Shown here piece by piece: positions 17,462-21,188 of a stretch of 21,188 bases of DNA. The notes below the pieces were generated by a model. It had not been told where the DNA came from. It ran no database searches and saw nothing but the letters and a program-made list of their open reading frames with translations. Both the position numbers and the translations under genes were made by a program. Positions within the stretch are counted from its first letter, which is position 1. Each line of letters begins with the position of its first letter. This stretch comes from Halocaridina rubra (Eukaryota; Arthropoda; Malacostraca; Decapoda; Atyidae). Location: NCBI GenBank assembly GCA_037179515.1, contig JAXCGZ010023925.1, positions 1 to 21,188 on the forward strand. The letters are read 5' to 3'.

Positions 17462-20111
17462 TTTTTAAATCAAATAGCCAGCTAGGATAATGATGGTCCA
17501 AAATTTTGAATACAAAAACATAAATAGCATAAGCGACCTTATTTTCTGCCCGCAGCCACCCAAGTTTATTGAGAGCTGGTGTGATGTGGTCGTATTTTCT
17601 TATTCCTCCCAGGGCAACTCGAGCTGCAAAATTAATAAGCTTCTGTATTCTGTTTATCTGAGTCTTAGTGGTAGCTCCCCAAACAGTTGTGCAGTAATTA
17701 ATGTGACTTAGGGCTAGAGATTCAACAACAGTTATTCGAGTGGTAGTCTCAAAATTGTCTTTTATACGTGATAAGTACATTAATGTTCCTGTAACCTTTT
17801 TGCATACTTTATCTATGTGGGAATCAAACATCATGTGGTTATCAAAGTGAATTCCTAGGTTTTTGACTGTTTTGCTAGGTGTGATAATATTGTCGCAAAA
17901 ATTAATTGTTGTGTTTTCTGGAATTTGGGCTATGTGGAACCTTGAACCAATAAATATGCACTGTGTTTTACTTTCGTTAATTAACAGCCCAATTTCTTGG
18001 AAATAGGTTTTAATTTTTGACAGAGTGTTTTCTGCTCTTAAAGTTAGCTCTGGGAGATTATTAATATCACCACTAAGGAGTAGTTGAGTGTCATCTGCAT
18101 ATTGTACGACTAGACAGTCAGAAATGAAAGAAGATAGATCATTTACGTAAATGGAGAAGAGGATAGGACCAAGTACTGATCCCTGTGGAACACCAAATGA
18201 TACATTTTTTGGCACAGAGATAATGTTGTTAAGACGTATGGACTGTTTACGATTAGATAGATTCTCGCTAAACCAGCTTGGATCAATATTTAAGTTAATA
18301 CATTTACTTAAAAGAATTTCATGGTTTACACTGTCGAAGGCTTTTGATAAGTCTAACAAAACTAGCAAAGATATTTTTTTCATATCTATATTATTATATA
18401 TACTATTCGTAACTTTAAGCAGTGCAGTTTCCGTCGAGAGTTTTGGTCTGAAACCATGTTGGCTAATCGTTAGTAGTCTATTTGATTCTAAATATGACAT
18501 AAGTTGGCATGCAACAATTTTTTCTAATATTTTAGAGAAAATGGGTAGCAGGGAAATGGGACGATAGTTTGTCACATCTTCTCTGTCCCCCTTTTTATGC
18601 AGAGGTATTACATGTGCTATTTTCCAAGAGTCAGGAAACTTTTTAGTAACAATGGAAGTGTTCATAATAGTTAGAATATAGGATGCAATCACGGGTAGAG
18701 CATCTTTGATGAACTGAAATGGTATACCATCTGAACCATAAGAGCCAGAGTTTCTTAGGCTCTTTATGGTAAGAATTAGGGTAGCACAATCGATAGGAAT
18801 AAGCTTGAAGTACTCTCTTGTGTTTTCATTGGAAGAATTGTCATTTAAGCAATTACTCATATTCACTGAGTTGATGTTTTGTTGAGTTTTTTCATAAGTA
18901 TTTTTGCCAACGTTAGCAAAATAGTTATTAAAGTTTTCTGCTTTGTCTTTCAACTCCGTAATATTTTCATAACTTTCTGAGGTACTCTTTTCATTTGGTA
19001 TCATGCTTCTTATCACTTTCCATGTTGCTGCTGTATCATGTCTAGAGTCATTAAATTGTTTTTTGTAAAAGTCTTTTTTACTTACACTGATGAGAGATCT
19101 GACACGTTTCTTTTCTGTTTTATAACGTTCTCGGAGAGTCATATCATATCTATTTATTTTTAGCTCTTTTTGTATTTGATTTCTGATTTGCATTGCCTCT
19201 TTGATGTCATTAGTTAGCCAGGGGGCTGAGGGGCGGGTTATTTTTCTTGTTACAATGGGTGCACAACTATCTAAGCATTCAAGGAAGACTTTTGTTAGAA
19301 TCTCAACCTGCAAATCGACGTTATCTGTGTATTTAATTCTATTAAGTGCATTTGTGTTGTTGATTAATGTTTCGCAAAAGATATCAGGGGAGTAATTTTT
19401 TAGACACCGGAATGTCTTGAAGAGAGGCTTCCTTTTCGGCTTGTTTATGTTTAGCATAGCAATGTTCAGCTCGTGGTCTGCAATTGGGCAGGGAACTACG
19501 TCCCAATAGAGTATACTTTCCACTTTATTTGTTATTATCAGATCTATAAGAGTCCTAGAATTGGGGGTTATGCGGGTCGGTTTTGTCACTATTTGTGTTA
19601 ACTTCACAGTGTTGATCACCCTTTTCATTTTGTTATCTGCTGAGAGCAAGTCATCATTAAAATCACCAAGTATGTATATGGGTTTATGACGCACACAGAT
19701 ATTTCTGAATGTTTCTAGTAGATGATTGAATGAACTGGTAGGTGCTTTAGGGTGACGGTAAACACACCCTACAATGAAAGATGGAAGTTTCTGATACTGC
19801 ACAGTGATCCATAAATCTTCGAGCTCCTCAGTTTTTTCTAAACCTGTGGCTATTTCTGATGCACTAAGATAATTTCTAACATAAATACAAACCCCACCCC
19901 CTCTGCCATGGTCATTGCGAAATATTTTAAACTCTGGAATATTCACATATCTATTTTCAGTTGTAGGAGGAAGCCAAGTTTCACTTACATAGAGGATGTC
20001 TATGTTGTAGTCTTTTGTTAGCATTATTATTTCCTCAAAATGAGCGAGCAGGGACTGAGCGTTCACATGTACTAATGTTACATTCTTACCATGTTTCATT
20101 GGGGTGGTATC
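17406..20111 (-). CDS. ORF2 of copy H: APE endonuclease-RT, C-terminus swapped for family-1 ORF1 tail
   Basis: The frame is open from 20408. Likely starts are ATG 20111 (MDTTPMKHGKN) or ATG 20099 (MKHGKN), which overlap the ORF1 stop. Upstream residues to 20408 (Thr/His-rich) are ORF1 read out of frame. Numbered from 20408, endonuclease: N116, SETW with E143, GDFN 248-251, ADH 310-312. RT: GSDGIPF ~558-564, D686 in DLSKAFD, GVPQGSVLGP 739-748, YADD 770-773. A C-terminal region (HINYCTTVW, PSWLFDLK) is cut at residue 982. The last 18 residues are TGVSVLAGMIDREVGGFC, from fragment G, using ORF1's TAG. No internal stops. The catalytic cores look intact, but loss of the C-terminal domain and 3' UTR should prevent normal retrotransposition. 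Confidence 0.88.
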   Translation of the reverse strand, partial: DTTPMKHGKNVTLVHVNAQSLLAHFEEIIMLTKDYNIDILYVSETWLPPTTENRYVNIPEFKIFRNDHGRGGGVCIYVRNYLSASEIATGLEKTEELEDLWITVQYQKLPSFIVGCVYRHPKAPTSSFNHLLETFRNICVRHKPIYILGDFNDDLLSADNKMKRVINTVKLTQIVTKPTRITPNSRTLIDLIITNKVESILYWDVVPCPIADHELNIAMLNINKPKRKPLFKTFRCLKNYSPDIFCETLINNTNALNRIKYTDNVDLQVEILTKVFLECLDSCAPIVTRKITRPSAPWLTNDIKEAMQIRNQIQKELKINRYDMTLRERYKTEKKRVRSLISVSKKDFYKKQFNDSRHDTAATWKVIRSMIPNEKSTSESYENITELKDKAENFNNYFANVGKNTYEKTQQNINSVNMSNCLNDNSSNENTREYFKLIPIDCATLILTIKSLRNSGSYGSDGIPFQFIKDALPVIASYILTIMNTSIVTKKFPDSWKIAHVIPLHKKGDREDVTNYRPISLLPIFSKILEKIVACQLMSYLESNRLLTISQHGFRPKLSTETALLKVTNSIYNNIDMKKISLLVLLDLSKAFDSVNHEILLSKCINLNIDPSWFSENLSNRKQSIRLNNIISVPKNVSFGVPQGSVLGPILFSIYVNDLSSFISDCLVVQYADDTQLLLSGDINNLPELTLRAENTLSKIKTYFQEIGLLINESKTQCIFIGSRFHIAQIPENTTINFCDNIITPSKTVKNLGIHFDNHMMFDSHIDKVCKKVTGTLMYLSRIKDNFETTTRITVVESLALSHINYCTTVWGATTKTQINRIQKLINFAARVALGGIRKYDHITPALNKLGWLRAENKVAYAIYVFVFKILDHHYPSWLFDLKTGVSVLAGMIDREVGGFC

Positions 20112-20480
20112 CATAGTCATAGTTGTAGTTTCGACTGTGTGATTCTGCTGGGAATTCATCATTGTAGTGTGTTCTGGGGTTAGCCCATGGATCCTGGTGT
20201 CTGTACCTGCTGTTGGATGTGTAACGCTGGTTTGAGTACGTGCCGTGGTATGATCGGGCCTTCCCAAAGTTTGTATGCCTAGGTGAGTGTCTAGGGTTGT
20301 AAGAGCCATCACTCCAGGAGAAGTCTCTTGTGCGTGGACGGCGATAAGAGAGGTTTGTATCGTGTCTCTTTCTGTAGTCTCGCGATTCCTCACCGTGGCG
20401 ACATTCATAGTAAGATACAGACATCATTTTAGTGTCAACAGTGCTTTTTGGGGTCTTTTTGGACTTAGTCTGTAGTTTCG
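17462..20480 (-). mobile_element. LINE copy H (second family, APE-type), 3'-truncated
   Basis: A different non-LTR retrotransposon: the EN-RT sequence shares only family motifs with copies A-G and has YADD in place of FADD. It contains the 3' end of ORF1 and nearly all of ORF2, then stops at FDLK where fragment G begins, so the C-terminal tail, 3' UTR and tail are missing. Clade within the CR1/L2/Jockey assemblage cannot be settled by eye. The 5' limit is uncertain because a promoter-like block follows directly. Confidence 0.85.
20086..20427 (-). CDS. Small ORF1 (or its 3' end) of copy H, R/Y/H/S-rich
   Basis: About 113 residues from a double ATG at 20427/20424 to TAA at 20088-20086. The frame stays open to an ATG at 20568 inside the promoter-like block. 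The product is basic and aromatic (many Arg, Tyr, His, Ser, Asn), with a YYECRHGEES start and no hydrophobic core. That suits a disordered nucleic-acid-binding tail, and I recognise no named domain. It overlaps ORF2's ATG by 14 or 26 nt in another frame, as expected for adjacent LINE ORFs. It may be complete or only the surviving C-terminus of a longer ORF1. Confidence 0.55.
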   Translation of the reverse strand: MMSVSYYECRHGEESRDYRKRHDTNLSYRRPRTRDFSWSDGSYNPRHSPRHTNFGKARSYHGTYSNQRYTSNSRYRHQDPWANPRTHYNDEFPAESHSRNYNYDYGYHPNETW

Positions 20481-20534
20481 AGAAAAAAACTATCTGCCAG
20501 TGGTAAGACCCCATTCGTTTGGCGGACTCGGATT

Positions 20535-20593
20535 TGCGCATGCGCAGTACGACGTGGGGTGACGTCATGTTGCTTCCCCCCCTCGTTGACGTC
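20535..20593. promoter_or_regulatory. Promoter-like block: NRF1-type palindrome plus CRE sites
   Basis: TGCGCATGCGCA (20535-20546) is a perfect palindrome and matches the NRF1 consensus. TGACGTCA (20560-20567) is a full CRE palindrome, and a TGACGTC near-site follows at 20587-20593. The block sits 35 bp before the plus-strand ATG at 20628 in locally GC-richer DNA. These motifs are common in TATA-less animal promoters. The direction could be plus, minus or both. Confidence 0.5.
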
Positions 20594-20627
20594 TCTCCAA
20601 GCTAGTGTTGCCACCTCACCGGATATC

Positions 20628-21068
20628 ATGGACTATTCAGGACCATCCTCCTTGGCGGATATCGAGGCCGACACAGCCCTGTGTGACGAGGATGGCCAGG
20701 ATATGCGGGATTGGCCTACTCTTCCACCATGTAGACATCAGCAGCCACCAGCTGGGGCTATGTGCTCTCACCCTCATCCTCAACTACTGAACTCTGCCTC
20801 CTCTAAACGCCCCATAGACGATGGGTCTGATTCCAGCAGTGCCTCAACGTCGCCTGCTGCCAAAACTCACAAGACAGACAAGGATGCTGTTCCACATGCA
20901 ACCTCTGGCAGTCCCCTGCCCTGCCCTCTTCCTCCTGCTGTACCTTTGTTACCTCCTTCAGCTACCTCTTCATCACTCCAGTCAGCTGCACTCTCGTCGC
21001 TCCCATCTGCTGCCCCAGCCTTTGCTCCTCGGGCAGATTATGTCAAGCTGGGCTTCCAAGCTCCGTAA
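20628..21068 (+). CDS. Putative ORF1 N-terminus of a plus-strand LINE, probably frameshifted
   Basis: The ATG at 20628 has A at -3 and G at +4, a good animal start context. The frame is open further back to 20559, but those codons lie in the promoter-like block. The 146-residue product begins acidic (MDYSGPSSLADIEAD), then is Ser/Pro/Ala/Lys-rich and low in complexity, ending at TAA 21066-21068. From 21040 a different frame reads MSSWASKLRKAVATLESRC and onward as a clean coiled coil to the window end. The natural reading is one ORF1 whose coiled coil has been displaced by a one-base shift near 21039. No catalytic motif is seen. A host gene with a disordered N-terminus is an alternative. Confidence 0.5.
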   Translation: MDYSGPSSLADIEADTALCDEDGQDMRDWPTLPPCRHQQPPAGAMCSHPHPQLLNSASSKRPIDDGSDSSSASTSPAAKTHKTDKDAVPHATSGSPLPCPLPPAVPLLPPSATSSSLQSAALSSLPSAAPAFAPRADYVKLGFQAP

Positions 21069-21188
21069 GGCTGTTGCTACCCTGGAGTCCCGCTGTACAG
21101 CTCTCACAGCTCGCCTTGATACCATAGGTGCCCGCATTGACAGTATGGTCACCCAGCAAGATACAATGGAAAGGACTCTCGCAATTTT
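21040..21188 (+). CDS. Coiled-coil segment, ORF1-like, runs off window
   Basis: From ATG 21040 to the window end about 49 codons stay open. The sequence has heptad-like spacing of Leu, Val, Ile and Met (KLRKAVATLESRC, LTARLDTIGARIDSM), a coiled coil of the type found in LINE ORF1 trimerisation regions. It lies one frame away from the preceding Pro/Ser-rich frame and probably belongs to the same gene. The 3' part is not in the window. Confidence 0.5.
   Translation, partial: MSSWASKLRKAVATLESRCTALTARLDTIGARIDSMVTQQDTMERTLAI

Overview
The window looks like repeat-dominated nuclear DNA from an invertebrate animal. It has no operons and no recognisable host gene. It is dense in long microsatellites (CT, CA, TTC, ATT/TAA, GA) and in closely related non-LTR retrotransposon (LINE) copies. 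That mix is typical of decapod crustacean genomes (shrimp, crab, crayfish), but the taxon is an inference. Nearly all real coding signal is on the minus strand.

The main resident is one young LINE family, here called family 1. Its ORF1 has a coiled coil and an SGNH/GDSL esterase-type domain. Its ORF2 has an APE endonuclease (EN) and a reverse transcriptase (RT). A short 3' UTR carries a hairpin and ends in (TTCTTATG)n. This architecture is that of the CR1 group. Seven copies or fragments are present: A (1-2325, 5'-truncated, leaves the window), B (4974-9354, essentially full length, ORF2 intact, ORF1 with two nonsense codons), C (9355-10384), D (10385-11400), E (11401-13197), F (14709-17183, ORF1 intact, ORF2 internally deleted and lacking its 3' end) and G (17203-17461, internal fragment). 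E, D, C and B lie head to tail with no host DNA between them: each 3' tail abuts the next copy's 5' edge.

A second, unrelated APE-type LINE (family 2, copy H) occupies about 17462-20480. It has a nearly complete EN-RT ORF2 and the 3' end of a short R/Y/H/S-rich ORF1. Its C-terminus is cut off and replaced by 18 residues of fragment G, giving an uninterrupted chimeric ORF. Beyond it, a compact promoter-like block (perfect NRF1-type and CRE palindromes) precedes a plus-strand ORF starting at 20628. That ORF has a Pro/Ser/Ala-rich product and is followed, one frame over, by a coiled coil that runs off the window. It is probably the start of a third LINE's ORF1.

Between the LINEs are: 2326-4973, with CT, CA and TTC microsatellites and a degenerate ~29-bp minisatellite of about 1 kb; and 13198-14708, AT-rich with long self-complementary ATT/TAA arrays, a hairpin-rich 160-bp island and a (GA)n tract. 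In functional terms the window holds one apparently intact family-1 ORF2 (B) and one apparently intact family-1 ORF1 (F) on different copies, so neither copy is autonomous alone. No tRNA, rRNA or CRISPR was seen.
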